From Microbulbifer celer (GTDB taxonomy: Bacteria > Pseudomonadota > Gammaproteobacteria > Pseudomonadales > Cellvibrionaceae): DNA of 64,000 bases. The notes under the pieces were generated by a model. It searched no databases. It saw only the letters and a program-made list of their open reading frames with translations, and was not told where the DNA came from. Shown piece after piece: positions 38,591 through 47,721 of the stretch. Within the stretch, counting starts at the first letter, position 1; each line of letters opens with the position of its first letter. The stretch is from positions 2,383,501-2,447,500 of the forward strand of contig NZ_CP087715.1 of NCBI RefSeq assembly GCF_020991125.1, given 5' to 3'. Both the position numbers and the translations under genes were made by a program.

Positions 38591-39730
38591 TCACCGAGCC
38601 ATTTTTTCTGTGTAAATCGCGTTCACCATGGCACCGTCATCACTGTCACCGGGTAATTCCCAGAACATAATGCCGCCGAGCCCAAGCTCTTTGACATAGC
38701 GGGTTTTCAGCGTAACCGAGCGCGGCGTATCGAATGTGGCATAGCGCTGCTTTTCCGCATTGTAGGCGTAGGCCGCTGCCGCCTTTTGATCCCACAACAG
38801 CTGGTAACCATTCTCCGGACGATACTCTGTCGCCAGCTGGGAATAACGTAAACCCGGTACATGCTTGCCGGTTTGGAAACGGCCATTCCCGGTTTTTTCC
38901 ACCTCCTCCCACACCCGGGAATAGAAAGCCGCGCCAATCACGATCTTGTTTGCCGGAAAGCCGGCATCCAGCAAAAACCGCACCGCATTGTCCGTGGACT
39001 GCTTTTGCTCGGCGGTGGAATACAGCGGCGTGTGGTGACCGGTCACCGTACTGAACCCATTTACCAGGTCGTAGCTCATCAGATTGACACTATTGATCAA
39101 AGGGGCGATGGCTTTCCAGTCGAGAGATTTTTCCAGGAACTCATCGAAACCACCGGCGGCGACGGTAATCAGATAATCCTGCCCCAGCGTATTGCGCAGT
39201 GCCCGTACCAGCGCGGTAAAGTTTTCCCGGTCTTCCGGCTTGTACGGATGCCCGGGATGCCCCTCGATTGCGGGATACTCCCAATCCAGATCCAATCCGT
39301 CTCCGCCGACTTCGTTCAATACCGTTTTCACAGAACGGGCAAAAGTCTGGCGGTTTTCAGCGGATGAGAAGACATCCGAACAGGGCTCACAACCGCCCCA
39401 GCCGCCGAGCGCCAGCATAATCTTGAGGTGCGGATAACGCGTTTTAAGCGCCAGAAGTCGCCGGTAATCTTCTATTGCGGCCTCATCGCGAAAACCGACT
39501 TTATTGCCATCCAGATATACAAAGCTGTAGATCAGGTGAGTCAGTTTATTGAAATCGTACCGCTCCAGACCCCGGCCATCTCCGGTGTAGTACCCCATCA
39601 CAGCCAGCGAGTCCGGGCTCACTGGCGCCGCCGGCTTCGTTTCCCCTTCCCCTGCCAACGCGGGCCCAGCGCTCAATAGAAGACTCAATCCCAAACACGC
39701 ACCCCAGAAATACACCAAATAACGCAACAT
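38591..39730 (-). CDS. Secreted GH18 chitinase
   Basis: A 379-residue protein with a Sec signal (1-26, ending in PALA) and a single GH18 catalytic domain. The family motif DGLDLDWE is at 144-151, with catalytic Glu151. The preceding KIMLALGGWGGCEP and the later MSYDLVNGFSTVTGHHTPL are also typical. It should hydrolyse beta-1,4-GlcNAc bonds of chitin or chito-oligomers in the periplasm or medium. No carbohydrate-binding module is attached. It is a single-gene unit, convergent with holA and divergent from the AidB-like gene. Confidence 0.93.
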   Translation of the reverse strand: MLRYLVYFWGACLGLSLLLSAGPALAGEGETKPAAPVSPDSLAVMGYYTGDGRGLERYDFNKLTHLIYSFVYLDGNKVGFRDEAAIEDYRRLLALKTRYPHLKIMLALGGWGGCEPCSDVFSSAENRQTFARSVKTVLNEVGGDGLDLDWEYPAIEGHPGHPYKPEDRENFTALVRALRNTLGQDYLITVAAGGFDEFLEKSLDWKAIAPLINSVNLMSYDLVNGFSTVTGHHTPLYSTAEQKQSTDNAVRFLLDAGFPANKIVIGAAFYSRVWEEVEKTGNGRFQTGKHVPGLRYSQLATEYRPENGYQLLWDQKAAAAYAYNAEKQRYATFDTPRSVTLKTRYVKELGLGGIMFWELPGDSDDGAMVNAIYTEKMAR

Positions 39731-39920
39731 GACGTTCCCTTTTTTATGTTCAGATCAGATGCTGAATACTATCGTCAACAAGCCCAGAGTGACAACGCTG
39801 TCAATTCTTCAAGGAGTTGCGCGTGAATCCAGTGCACTACGCATTTTGGCGCGAGCAGACAACACTGCCGACACCTAAAGACAAGTGCCTTCCCGGATAA
39901 GGGCGTAGGATAAACGGCGA

Positions 39921-39934
39921 ACCCGGGCCCGGGT
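39921..39934. promoter_or_regulatory. 14-bp GC palindrome upstream of the AidB-like gene
   Basis: ACCCGGGCCCGGGT is a perfect palindrome 67 nt before the start codon at 40001. It may be an operator, or it may be a chance GC-rich dyad. Confidence 0.3.
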
Positions 39935-40000
39935 GACTAACCTTGGGCCAGGTAACGGTATCCGTCTGCGGGTCTAAGAGAGAAGAGCGAGAGTCAATCC

Positions 40001-41659
40001 ATGAGCAAAGACCAATCCCCGTCCGCGCTGGCCAGTACACATACGGTCATCAATCAACCCAGTCCCCTACAGGGCCACAATCTCTATGCCGGAGATACCG
40101 CACTGCGCGAGGCTGTGCAGCGCAACGGCGGACACTGGGGGGAAGACGACCTGCAGCGCTACGGTGAAGTCTGCGGTCGCCCGGAGTGGATCGAGCGCGG
40201 TTTCCAGGCCAATCACTACAAACCGGAGTTCGAGCCGCACGATCGCGTGGGCAACCGGATAGATCAGGTCAATTACCACCCGGCGTATCACCAGCTGATG
40301 CAACTGGCCCTGAGCGAGGGTTTGCACTCCGCGCCGTGGACCGATCCCAAGTCCGGTGCCCATGTGGTCCGCGCCGCCAAATACTACCTTCACTCCCAGC
40401 TGGAAGCAGGCCACGGCTGCCCGGTAACCATGACTTTTGCCTCGGTGCCCTCCATCAAGCTGACACCTTCGTTGGCAAAAGATTGGCTGCCGAAAATAAC
40501 CCAACGGGGATACGCCCCCAGCAACCGCCCGCACACAGAAAAAAGTGCCCTCACCATCGGTATGGGTATGACCGAGAAACAGGGCGGTTCCGACGTCCGC
40601 GCCAATACCACCACCGCCACGCCCATCGGTGACGGCGCCTACGAGATTGTCGGTCACAAGTGGTTTACCTCGGCACCTATGTGCGACGCCTTCCTGATGC
40701 TGGCACAGACCGACGCCGGACTGAGTTGCTTTCTGGTACCGCGCTGGCGGCCGGATGGCACCAAGAACCCGGTTCAGGTACAACGGCTGAAAAACAAAGC
40801 TGGCAATGTCTCCAACGCATCGTCTGAAATCGAAATGCGCGGCGCTCTCGGCTGGCTAGTGGGTGAAGAGGGGCGCGGCGTGCCCGCAATCATCGAGATG
40901 GTCTCTGCCACCCGCTTCGACTGCATGATCGGCTCCTCCGGCGGTCAGCGACAGGCCGCGCTGCAGGCCATCTACCACGCCAGTCAGCGCAGCGCGTTCG
41001 GCAAAACCCTGATTGACCAGCCGCTGATGCAGAATGTGCTCGCGGACCTGCAACTGGAGGTCGAGGGTTCCGTTGCCATGACACTGCGCATGGCCCAGGC
41101 CATGGACAACCTCGACAACGCGCAACAGAAACTGTTGATGCGCCTCGGTACCGCGGTGGGGAAATACTGGATCTGCAAGCGCACACCGCACCACGCCTAT
41201 GAGGCGATGGAGTGCCTGGGCGGCAACGGCGTGATCGAAAACTTTATTACCGCCCGCCTCTATCGCGATGCCCCCATCAACGCCATCTGGGAAGGCTCCG
41301 GCAATATCCAGGCCTTAGATGTACTACGCGCACTGACAAAAACACCGGACGTTCTCACCAACTGGTACGACGTATTGCACCAAAGCAAGGGCAACGACCT
41401 GCGTTACGATCGGGCCCTGACCCACCTCAAAAGTCAGCTTTCCGACATGGATCAGGTCGAATACCGTGCCCGTCATATTGTGGACCAACTGGCATTGACG
41501 ATGCAGGCGAACCTGCTGATGCAAGGTGACAGCAGCGCGGTGGCGGAAGGCTTTATAGCCTCGCGACTCGGCACTCAAGGCGTTGGCAATACCGGAACCC
41601 TGCCTCTCGGCGTGGATGTAAAAACCATTATCGAACGCGGCAATCCACTCGTTGGCTGA
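40001..41659 (+). CDS. aidB: AidB-like acyl-CoA dehydrogenase
   Basis: A 552-residue flavoprotein of the acyl-CoA dehydrogenase superfamily. It aligns with E. coli AidB throughout: the N-terminal VINQPSPLQGHNLYAGDTAL, then HPAYHQLMQLAL, LEAGHGCPVTMTFA, the flavin region GMGMTEKQGGSDVRANTT, and RLYRDAPINAIWEGSGNIQALDVLRAL. AidB is part of the Ada response to DNA alkylation and can bind DNA; its enzymatic substrate is uncertain. No ada or alkB gene is nearby, so the regulation may differ. Confidence 0.9.
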   Translation: MSKDQSPSALASTHTVINQPSPLQGHNLYAGDTALREAVQRNGGHWGEDDLQRYGEVCGRPEWIERGFQANHYKPEFEPHDRVGNRIDQVNYHPAYHQLMQLALSEGLHSAPWTDPKSGAHVVRAAKYYLHSQLEAGHGCPVTMTFASVPSIKLTPSLAKDWLPKITQRGYAPSNRPHTEKSALTIGMGMTEKQGGSDVRANTTTATPIGDGAYEIVGHKWFTSAPMCDAFLMLAQTDAGLSCFLVPRWRPDGTKNPVQVQRLKNKAGNVSNASSEIEMRGALGWLVGEEGRGVPAIIEMVSATRFDCMIGSSGGQRQAALQAIYHASQRSAFGKTLIDQPLMQNVLADLQLEVEGSVAMTLRMAQAMDNLDNAQQKLLMRLGTAVGKYWICKRTPHHAYEAMECLGGNGVIENFITARLYRDAPINAIWEGSGNIQALDVLRALTKTPDVLTNWYDVLHQSKGNDLRYDRALTHLKSQLSDMDQVEYRARHIVDQLALTMQANLLMQGDSSAVAEGFIASRLGTQGVGNTGTLPLGVDVKTIIERGNPLVG

Positions 41660-41785
41660 CACACAAACAAAATAAGAATCTCGACACTGACCGGGCACCG
41701 CTCACCCAATCAGAAATAGTGCCGGTTTGCCCGGCACGCGCCTCTCTGCACACTACTACCGCACACCACCACACTAGCTAAAGAC

Positions 41786-42196
41786 TCAGGAGATCAAGGC
41801 GCGGATCTGATCCAGGTCCGGATTACTTTCCGGCAGTGCCAGTTCGCGCCGGCGGACTTCCTGGGAGAGCTCTGTGCCCGCTTTCTGCAACGCGCATTCG
41901 GCGAAATGGGCGAGCCGGCTATTGTCGTTTTCCTGCTGGCTGAGTTCTGTAAGCTGACGCAGTAACCCGCCGTAAACCACCAGCGCTTCGTCATACCGGC
42001 TCTGGCGAAAATACAGATCCGCCAGATTCTGGTTGCTCACCGACAGCATTGCCACCGCGGCTTCATGATCTTCCCATTCACCAAGCAATGGGATCGCGAG
42101 CTGGCACGCTGATTGATAAAGTTTTTCCGCCTCGCTCTCCTGCCCTTCCTGATAGGCACGATTGGCGGCGTTCATGACTGCCTTCCACTGCTCCAT
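41786..42196 (-). CDS. Small TPR-like protein
   Basis: A 136-residue all-alpha protein with at least two tetratricopeptide-like units (ANRAYQEGQESEAEKLYQSACQLA, and SNQNLADLYFRQSRYDEALVVYGGLLRQL). No signal peptide is present. It is likely a protein-protein scaffold with unknown partner. Its upstream region carries two overlapping inverted repeats (42273-42302) that may be operators. It marks the end of the conserved backbone; the accessory region begins just upstream. Confidence 0.78.
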   Translation of the reverse strand: MEQWKAVMNAANRAYQEGQESEAEKLYQSACQLAIPLLGEWEDHEAAVAMLSVSNQNLADLYFRQSRYDEALVVYGGLLRQLTELSQQENDNSRLAHFAECALQKAGTELSQEVRRRELALPESNPDLDQIRALIS

Positions 42197-42517
42197 AGAG
42201 CTTCCCTAAAGGTTTCCATGTCCTGAATTGGCGCAAAACACCTCATGCGAATGAGAACAACACATTTCGGAAACAATACCAGTATTGTGACAGCTATTGT
42301 CAAGCGAAAAGTAATAGCACAAACAGTACACCACCAAATGACGGCGGGTTTTTATTTCAGCCCGCCTTCACAGTGTCCGGCTGTTTACTCACTCGACGTT
42401 ATGACTTCGACTTGTTCTCTTTGGTTTTCGCCACCGCTTTGCCGGCTATAGTGGAGCCCAGATCTGAGACAGCCCGCACTCAGTAGTTTAGGCTGTCATC
42501 CATGGAGGATGATAGCA
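42197..42517. other. Gap between TPR gene and IS remnants
   Basis: 321 nt without a gene. It contains the TPR gene promoter region, a GGCGGG/CCCGCC hairpin with a T-run at 42343-42366, and, from about 42463, the left end of the IS3-like remnant. Confidence 0.5.
42273..42302. promoter_or_regulatory. Overlapping inverted repeats upstream of the TPR gene
   Basis: ACAATA (42273-42278) with TATTGT (42283-42288), then TGACA (42288-42292) with TGTCA (42298-42302). TATTGT is also repeated directly 13 nt apart. This is a plausible operator pair about 80-105 nt before the TPR gene start. Confidence 0.35.
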
Positions 42518-42670
42518 GTGAGTAAAACAAGAAAGCGCAAGACACACAAGCCCGAATTCAAGGCTAAAGTGGATCTGGAGACGGTACGCGGTGTCAAGGC
42601 GAACAACGAGATTGCGTAAACGTACGGCGTGCATCCAGTGCTGATCAGTCGAGGCTCTGGGCCAGTTTGA
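42518..42670 (+). pseudogene. IS3-family OrfA remnant
   Basis: From a GTG with GGAGG upstream, the frame reads MSKTRKRKTHKPEFKAKVDL and continues as the IS3 OrfA helix-turn-helix start. A TAA interrupts it at 42617-42619; after it TYGVHPVLIS continues the family motif for a few residues, and the frame ends at 42670. OrfB is absent. It is therefore a decayed insertion sequence. Confidence 0.75.
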
Positions 42671-42833
42671 CGAGGAGGAACGGAAGATTGCCAAGGCGTT
42701 GTTGGAAAGCCTGATTCCAAGCACAACGCCCGGCGCGCCTTTGAAGTCAACGGGGAGCCCGGTAAGAGCAAACGTCCGGCAGTGTTCAGAATTCTGTGTC
42801 ATTTTTTTACCATTAGCAAAAAAGAGATGACCT

Positions 42834-43192
42834 ATGACCAAGCCCACTTTCGACACGGACGCCACCATCAAAGCACTGAGCGAGGGCAAAGACCTCAGCG
42901 GTAAAGATGGCATCCTCCCCTGATCAAACAGCTCACAGAAGCCACTATACAGGCGGAGCAGCTCGCCAGCGAGGATTAGCCCAACCGCAAGAACGGCCGC
43001 ACCTCCAAAACCATGAAGATCGCTGCGGGGCGCTTCAAGCTGGACACACCACGTGATCTAACTGGCACCTTTGAACCGCAGATCGTCAACAAGCACCAGA
43101 CGCATCTTACCGATGAACTGGAGCGCAAGGTCATTGCCCTGTTCGCTCTGGGTAACAGTTACCAGGACATCCACACCCACATCGCTGACATG
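42834..43192 (+). pseudogene. IS256-family transposase remnant
   Basis: From ATG 42834, the start MTKPTFDTDATIKALSEGKD is that of IS256/mutator transposases. A frameshift after GKDGILP moves the homology to the next frame (LIKQLTEATIQAE), an in-frame TAG follows, and then GRFKLDTPRDLTGTFEPQIV and ALFALGNSYQDIHTHIADM continue. Homology stops at about 43192, where rhs-derived DNA begins. A likely left terminal repeat (GTTCAGAATTCTGTGTCA) lies at 42783-42800. About two thirds of the transposase is missing. Confidence 0.8.
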
Positions 43193-43281
43193 ACTGGTTC
43201 AATCCATTCGGAACATAGGTGCCCGTCCGGCTCACCTCTCCGGGCATCTCGTACAGATCGTTGCTGCTCGTGAGTAACGTG
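43193..43281 (-). repeat. Displaced 89-bp copy of the rhs core gene
   Basis: 85 of 89 positions match 46257-46345 of the Rhs core gene downstream in the window. On the - strand it encodes the fragment around [10 protein letters not shown]. Its edge coincides with the end of IS256 homology, so it probably arrived by recombination involving that element or by deletion of an intervening rhs copy. Confidence 0.85.
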
Positions 43282-43354
43282 TAATGTCAAGACTTGACCC
43301 CACCGCATCACTCAGGCGGTTTTGTTGAAGTCCAACCCTATCGATTCTATTAAG

Positions 43355-43429
43355 CGACAAAGCCCCGGCAAGCTGTCCTGCCGGGGCTTTGATAATTTTT
43401 GCTTGATCCAAAACTAAAGACCTGACCCC
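43355..43429. repeat. Terminator/repeat unit, copy 1
   Basis: AAAGCCCCGGCA (43359-43370) pairs with TGCCGGGGCTTT (43379-43390), then AATTTTT and AAAGACCTGACCCC. The same unit recurs at 44705-44780. Related CAAGACTTGACCCC and CAAGACGCGACCCC sequences lie at 43289-43302 and 43444-43457. Confidence 0.8.
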
Positions 43430-43497
43430 GGACCCCGTAATGTCAAGACGCGACCCCTATGCCCCTTTTACTTTACTAAAACGGATGAGCCTGGGAT

Positions 43498-44130
43498 TTA
43501 GCGAGTCCTGCCCGCCTCCTCAGTGGCCAGTTTTTCCAGGAATGGAACAGCAAATCTCTCAAAGTAATTTCGTTCCTTCTCTAAAAAATCTTCTGTGAAC
43601 TGGCGGGCTTCTTCCCGACGCCCCATCAGATAAAGACAGCTTGCCACCCGTTCAGGATATGCTCCGAGCATATCAACACGGTCTTGTAACAACGGCAGCA
43701 AGGCTTCATAGCTTGCAATAGATTTGGCGTAGGACAAGCCTACATCGAGATAGAGCTTCGCCAGCCGCTCGGCTTCGGCCTCAATGTCAGTTTGGCGGGT
43801 GAAGTGAAAGACCGGTTCATGTGGTGACAGTAGCCCCATGTGAAGGGCGTAAGTTGCTACACCGCGATCGTATTTTCGTTCTTTCAGAACACTCCAAAGC
43901 TTCTCAAGGGGAACTACATGAATGCCGACAAACGGGTTGATTTCAAAGTATTCATCGTAAAGAGCCTCGTTGAGCCCCACCCAGCAATGAAAACCATCTT
44001 CAAGCGGCCAGTCGACAGCCTCCTTGCGATAGCGGGTAAACCCTACAGCCATCAACGCTTCGTAGCATTTTCTCAACACCTCCTGCTTGAAAACACGGTC
44101 ACACCGATTATTCATCTGAGTCTGCGCCAC
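43498..44130 (-). CDS. Probable immunity protein of an orphan Rhs toxin module
   Basis: A 210-residue soluble protein starting MAQTQMNNRCDRVF. The first 80 residues (CYEALMAVGFTRYRKEAVDWPLEDGFHCWVGLN) look like DUF4304-type immunity folds; the second half is helical with repeated Leu and Glu. The gene starts one base after the stop of the toxin fragment, the usual toxin-then-immunity order of polymorphic toxin systems. The assignment rests on position and is an inference. Confidence 0.6.
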   Translation of the reverse strand: MAQTQMNNRCDRVFKQEVLRKCYEALMAVGFTRYRKEAVDWPLEDGFHCWVGLNEALYDEYFEINPFVGIHVVPLEKLWSVLKERKYDRGVATYALHMGLLSPHEPVFHFTRQTDIEAEAERLAKLYLDVGLSYAKSIASYEALLPLLQDRVDMLGAYPERVASCLYLMGRREEARQFTEDFLEKERNYFERFAVPFLEKLATEEAGRTR

Positions 44131-44131
44131 G

Positions 44132-44410
44132 TTAGCATCTCCGCTCCAGTTTACAGCTTGTCATCCTGATAGGTTCTCCAGGAGTTAAACCGGCCTTTCT
44201 TGCATTTTCACCCACCGGCGTAACTTCACGTCCCGCCTTCACATCATCAAAAAGCTTCTTCTGTCCTTGGGTAAGTTGGCCGTTGCCGGATTTTACTTCA
44301 ACAATTCCTTTTTCTTTCGTCACGATATCCGGGACAGTTCTTGTGCCATCACTGGTTCTGAACGTCACGCGCCGCCCGGCCACTTGGTCGCCGAGCTCAT
44401 TAACAACTAA
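44132..44410 (-). pseudogene. Orphan nuclease-like toxin C-terminus (5'-truncated)
   Basis: The frame from about 44410 reads LVVNELGDQVAGRRVTFRTS, then PDIVTKEKGIVEVKSGNGQL and ends EPIRMTSCKLERRC. The D-x(n)-EVKSG pattern followed by QLTQGQKKLFDDV resembles restriction-endonuclease-fold toxin tips of Rhs/CdiA proteins. No Rhs core, signal or delivery domain is attached. Homology is cut at about 44408, exactly where XRE homology begins on the other strand. A GTG at 44383 could start an 83-residue product. Confidence 0.65.
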
Positions 44411-44702
44411 AGAACAGGGGATGACACAGGCCGAACTGGCCGAGGTACTGGGGATTTCCCAACAGTTGGTCGCCGCCTATGAGGCCGGCAACCGGAAGAT
44501 TCCGGTCTCCATGCTGCCAACGCTGGTCACCTTGTTTTCGGTGTCCCTGGAGCAACTGCTGGGGATGGAGAAGATGCCCGCCAAGCGGGGGCGCGCACCC
44601 GCCCTGCAACGTCAGATCGAGCAAATCAGTCTTATGCCGAGAAGCCGGCAGAAGGTTATTTCGGAGGTGTTGGAGGCGCTGATCAAGCAGCAGTCCGCTT
44701 GA
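44409..44702 (+). pseudogene. 5'-truncated XRE-family regulator
   Basis: KEQGMTQAELAEVLGISQQL is the middle of an XRE HTH domain; the first helix is missing because the upstream DNA is the toxin fragment. From the ATG at 44421, 93 codons stay open with the family C-terminus (QRQIEQISLMPRSRQKVISE). Without helix 1, DNA binding is doubtful. Similar XRE genes accompany REP-associated Y1 transposases in gammaproteobacteria, and the terminator unit after it fits that origin. Confidence 0.65.
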
Positions 44703-44704
44703 TC

Positions 44705-44780
44705 ACGACAAAGCCCCGGCAGATCACTCTGCCGGGGCTTTGGTAATTTTTTGCTGGGTTCAAAACCAAAGACCTGACCC
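44705..44780. repeat. Terminator/repeat unit, copy 2
   Basis: A perfect 13-bp stem (44710-44722 with 44729-44741, 6-nt loop) is followed by AATTTTTT and CAAAGACCTGACCC. It is closely similar to copy 1 at 43355-43429. It should terminate transcription after the XRE remnant and, from the other side, the Rhs operon. Confidence 0.85.
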
Positions 44781-44790
44781 ACGCCCCCTG

Positions 44791-45066
44791 CTATTTATCT
44801 TCTTCATTGGCTTCAACTCCTAATAATTTGAAGACTCCGCGAAAAAAACCGATAACAAGAAGTATTACGAGTGGAAGAGTAATGGTGAGTGCAGCAAGTA
44901 TTTTTAATCTTTCTAACAATATGGCTGTATTAAATTCACTGCCCGATAGATTATTTACGACAAATGCGTAGATCGTTAACACTGTCAACACACCCGCGAC
45001 TACAACAAATATCCCTGCGGCCAAATGTAAATACAGTCTGCATACTTTAGATAAAAGGTTAACCAT
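44791..45066 (-). CDS. Small two-TM membrane protein, candidate immunity protein
   Basis: A 91-residue protein with two hydrophobic segments (about 12-37 and 55-77) and an acidic end EANEEDK. It is 30 nt downstream of the Rhs core gene on the same strand, where immunity genes normally lie. Together with the hydrophobic Ala/Gly-rich C-terminus of that Rhs protein, this suggests an inner-membrane-acting toxin neutralised in the membrane. Inference; no family is recognised. Confidence 0.65.
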   Translation of the reverse strand: MVNLLSKVCRLYLHLAAGIFVVVAGVLTVLTIYAFVVNNLSGSEFNTAILLERLKILAALTITLPLVILLVIGFFRGVFKLLGVEANEEDK

Positions 45067-45096
45067 GTATTTGCCCCGAGGACCTGAAAGACCGAG

Positions 45097-47703
45097 TTAA
45101 CAGTGTGGATTTGCGGGTAGACAGGTGGCTGGTTTAACCTCTACAGCTTTAACAGCTTCAGTAACGGGAGCGGATGTTGCGGCTCCCTCCAGCGCAGAGC
45201 CTGTAGCCTGTCCCACCGCGAAGCCAGTGTTTCCACCGCTGTCTCCACCTACGTTTTTAGCAGCATTCCCTAATGCGTCTCCGATTTTATCTGCGACCAT
45301 CTGACCAGCCTTCGTATTCCCAAGGGCGGTACCTGCTGCTGCTCCTAATCCAGCAGCCGTCGCGCTATTGGCAATTTCGGAAGCGCTATCTCCTTTTGCG
45401 ATACCTCCGGCTACTTCCGAAGTGGCTGCAATCACTCCCGCTCCTGTTGCTTTGAGCCCCTTTATTGGAGAGACCGCCGCCGCCACCGTAGCGTTACGAG
45501 CAACGTCCGCCCCGTTAAGAGGCGTATTAGTCATTTTAGAAACAGCCACGTCCGTGCCTACTGAGACCGAAGCTGATACGGCCGCGACCACCAATGCGAT
45601 ACAAATTCCGCCACATGCAAACTGCCCAGTCGGATCTACGAGGTTTAACGGATCATTATGCACATAAGCATAAAGATTCATCTGATCCTCATACCCAACC
45701 GGATCAGTCTGCAAAAACCTCCCAAGCTTCGGATGATACATCCGTGCCTTGTAGTGATACAGCCCAAGCTCCTTGAGCCACGCTTGCCCGGTGTAGCCAA
45801 ATCTTCCGTCATTGTTTGCTGCCGGAATACCGTACGGGTCATACGCATTCCTGAGCAGCACACCTCCCGTGTTGCTGCTCTGCGCGATGATGCTGCCTTG
45901 GTGGTCAGCGTGTAGGTAACGACGATAGCTTGCGCCAATGCTCGCGCTGTCGTACTGCACCAGTGGTTCGTCGACCTGATCCCCATGCACGTATCTTCGG
46001 GTTAGGGTCGAGCCGCTGTATTCCCCGACCAGCGCATCGCCATCATACAGGAAGCGGCGGGTGTCACCGTTGATCGTGACCAGATGCAGTCGACCGAGTG
46101 GATCCCAGGTGAAGCTCGCGCTGACACTCTGACCATCGACCGTACCGCTCGCGGCTACAAGCCGGTTCTCCATGTCGTAGGTGTAGGTGACCGAGCCATC
46201 GCTGGTCAGATTGCCGTTTGTGTCATAAGCGATCGTCTGCCCGGCGATGTCCGTGTACTGGTTCAATCCATTCGGAACATAGGTGCCCGTCCGGTTCGCC
46301 TCTCCGGGCATCTCGTACAGATCGTTGCTGCGCGTGAGTGACGTGACTTGGCTCGCCGGATTGTAGGTGAACGCATTGGTGAGATCGTTGGTGCTGCCCG
46401 AGAAATCCTGCGTGAAACTTTCCAGTCGCTCGACATTGTCCTGCAGGTACGTTGTTGTGGCACCACCGATACGCAAGATATGCCAGCGCCCGCCGCCGCG
46501 GTGGTAGTCGAACGACAACATCGTGGCGGCACTGGCGCTCGGGGAGGTGGATGTGGACTCGCCCAGGCTGGCGAGGCGGTCGAGGCCATCGAAGCCGTAC
46601 TCAAAGAACCAACCGTCGGGATGCGTCACGCGCGTGCGGTTGCCGTTCGCATCGTACCGGTAGCTCAGTGTGCGGGTGGTGCCACCAACGCTGGTCGTGG
46701 CGGACATGAGTCGGCCGAAGCCGTCGAAAACATTGGTGATCCCCTGCCCCGCATCGCTGCCGAAGCGCATGGATAGCGTCAACCCGCGCAGGTCGTAGTC
46801 GTAACTGATGTCCGGGGAGTAGGTATTGTCGGAGAGATCCTTGAAGGTCAGCCGATTATTGTTATCGTAGGTATTCGTGATCGAGGCGCCGTTACGCTTG
46901 CGCTCGTGAGTGAGATTGCCGTTGTCATCGTACCCATACTCGTTATAGTCGCTCTCGTTGACCGCGCCCGCGGTGACCGGCGAGGGATACACGCGACGCT
47001 GGAGACGCGCGTAGCCGTCGTAACGCAGTTCAGTGCGGTTGCCGTTGGCATCGGTCTGCGAGGTCAGCAGTCGGTGGTCATAGGTATTGGTGACGTAGGT
47101 TTGTTGCAGCGCCGTTCCCACCGCACGCTCTTCGGTGAGCACTTGATCCAGCGTGTCGTAAGTGTAGCGATGGATCCGGTCCGGCCCATAGCTGCCTTCC
47201 GCGCCCAGCGTGCAGGCACTCGCGGGGAGCAAGTCATAGCTGGCCGGGTTCATGCGTACAGCCTTGCACTCCACCCGATTCCAAGTGTCGTAACTGAATT
47301 GAGTCAGCGATTCGGCCTGCCCATTCTTGCCGATCACCCGCTCGGTGACCTTGCGGCCGTATGTATCGTAGGTGTACTGCGTGGTGATAAAGACGGAGAA
47401 CCCCGGCCAGGACGCGGGTGCGACCGTCTCATCCAGCCATGTGCTGAGTTCGCCACTTTCCACCTTAAGCAGCAGTCTCTTCGTCGTACCGCTCGTGCCG
47501 TAGGTGTAGCGCGTGGCAGCGTAGTGCAGCGGACCAGCGCCATCCGGATCGGGCGCGATGGTGCCGAGAAGCTGCCCTCCGGGGCTGTAGCGGCTGACGG
47601 CGGTGTACGGCAGCTCCACTTGCGCCGCATTAGCTGCGATGGCCCACAGTCCGGCAAGCAGCAGGCAAATAGAGCGATGCATGGTATTCGTTCTTATTTT
47701 CAT
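45097..47703 (-). CDS. Sec-exported Rhs core protein with variable C-terminus
   Basis: An 868-residue protein. A signal peptide (1-26, ending in ANAA) is followed by many YD repeats (e.g. [37 protein letters not shown]) forming an Rhs shell. The conserved boundary [20 protein letters not shown] followed by [11 protein letters not shown] ends near residue 693. The remaining 175 residues are the variable tip: a hydrophobic start ([19 protein letters not shown]) and a long Ala/Gly-rich part, ending in CLPANPHC. No nuclease motif is seen there. It is third in an operon after the FN3 and Rhs N-type genes (18-nt gap), with the small membrane gene next. Confidence 0.9.
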   Translation of the reverse strand: MKIRTNTMHRSICLLLAGLWAIAANAAQVELPYTAVSRYSPGGQLLGTIAPDPDGAGPLHYAATRYTYGTSGTTKRLLLKVESGELSTWLDETVAPASWPGFSVFITTQYTYDTYGRKVTERVIGKNGQAESLTQFSYDTWNRVECKAVRMNPASYDLLPASACTLGAEGSYGPDRIHRYTYDTLDQVLTEERAVGTALQQTYVTNTYDHRLLTSQTDANGNRTELRYDGYARLQRRVYPSPVTAGAVNESDYNEYGYDDNGNLTHERKRNGASITNTYDNNNRLTFKDLSDNTYSPDISYDYDLRGLTLSMRFGSDAGQGITNVFDGFGRLMSATTSVGGTTRTLSYRYDANGNRTRVTHPDGWFFEYGFDGLDRLASLGESTSTSPSASAATMLSFDYHRGGGRWHILRIGGATTTYLQDNVERLESFTQDFSGSTNDLTNAFTYNPASQVTSLTRSNDLYEMPGEANRTGTYVPNGLNQYTDIAGQTIAYDTNGNLTSDGSVTYTYDMENRLVAASGTVDGQSVSASFTWDPLGRLHLVTINGDTRRFLYDGDALVGEYSGSTLTRRYVHGDQVDEPLVQYDSASIGASYRRYLHADHQGSIIAQSSNTGGVLLRNAYDPYGIPAANNDGRFGYTGQAWLKELGLYHYKARMYHPKLGRFLQTDPVGYEDQMNLYAYVHNDPLNLVDPTGQFACGGICIALVVAAVSASVSVGTDVAVSKMTNTPLNGADVARNATVAAAVSPIKGLKATGAGVIAATSEVAGGIAKGDSASEIANSATAAGLGAAAGTALGNTKAGQMVADKIGDALGNAAKNVGGDSGGNTGFAVGQATGSALEGAATSAPVTEAVKAVEVKPATCLPANPHC

Positions 47704-47721
47704 GGGGCTTTCCCTGCGGCG

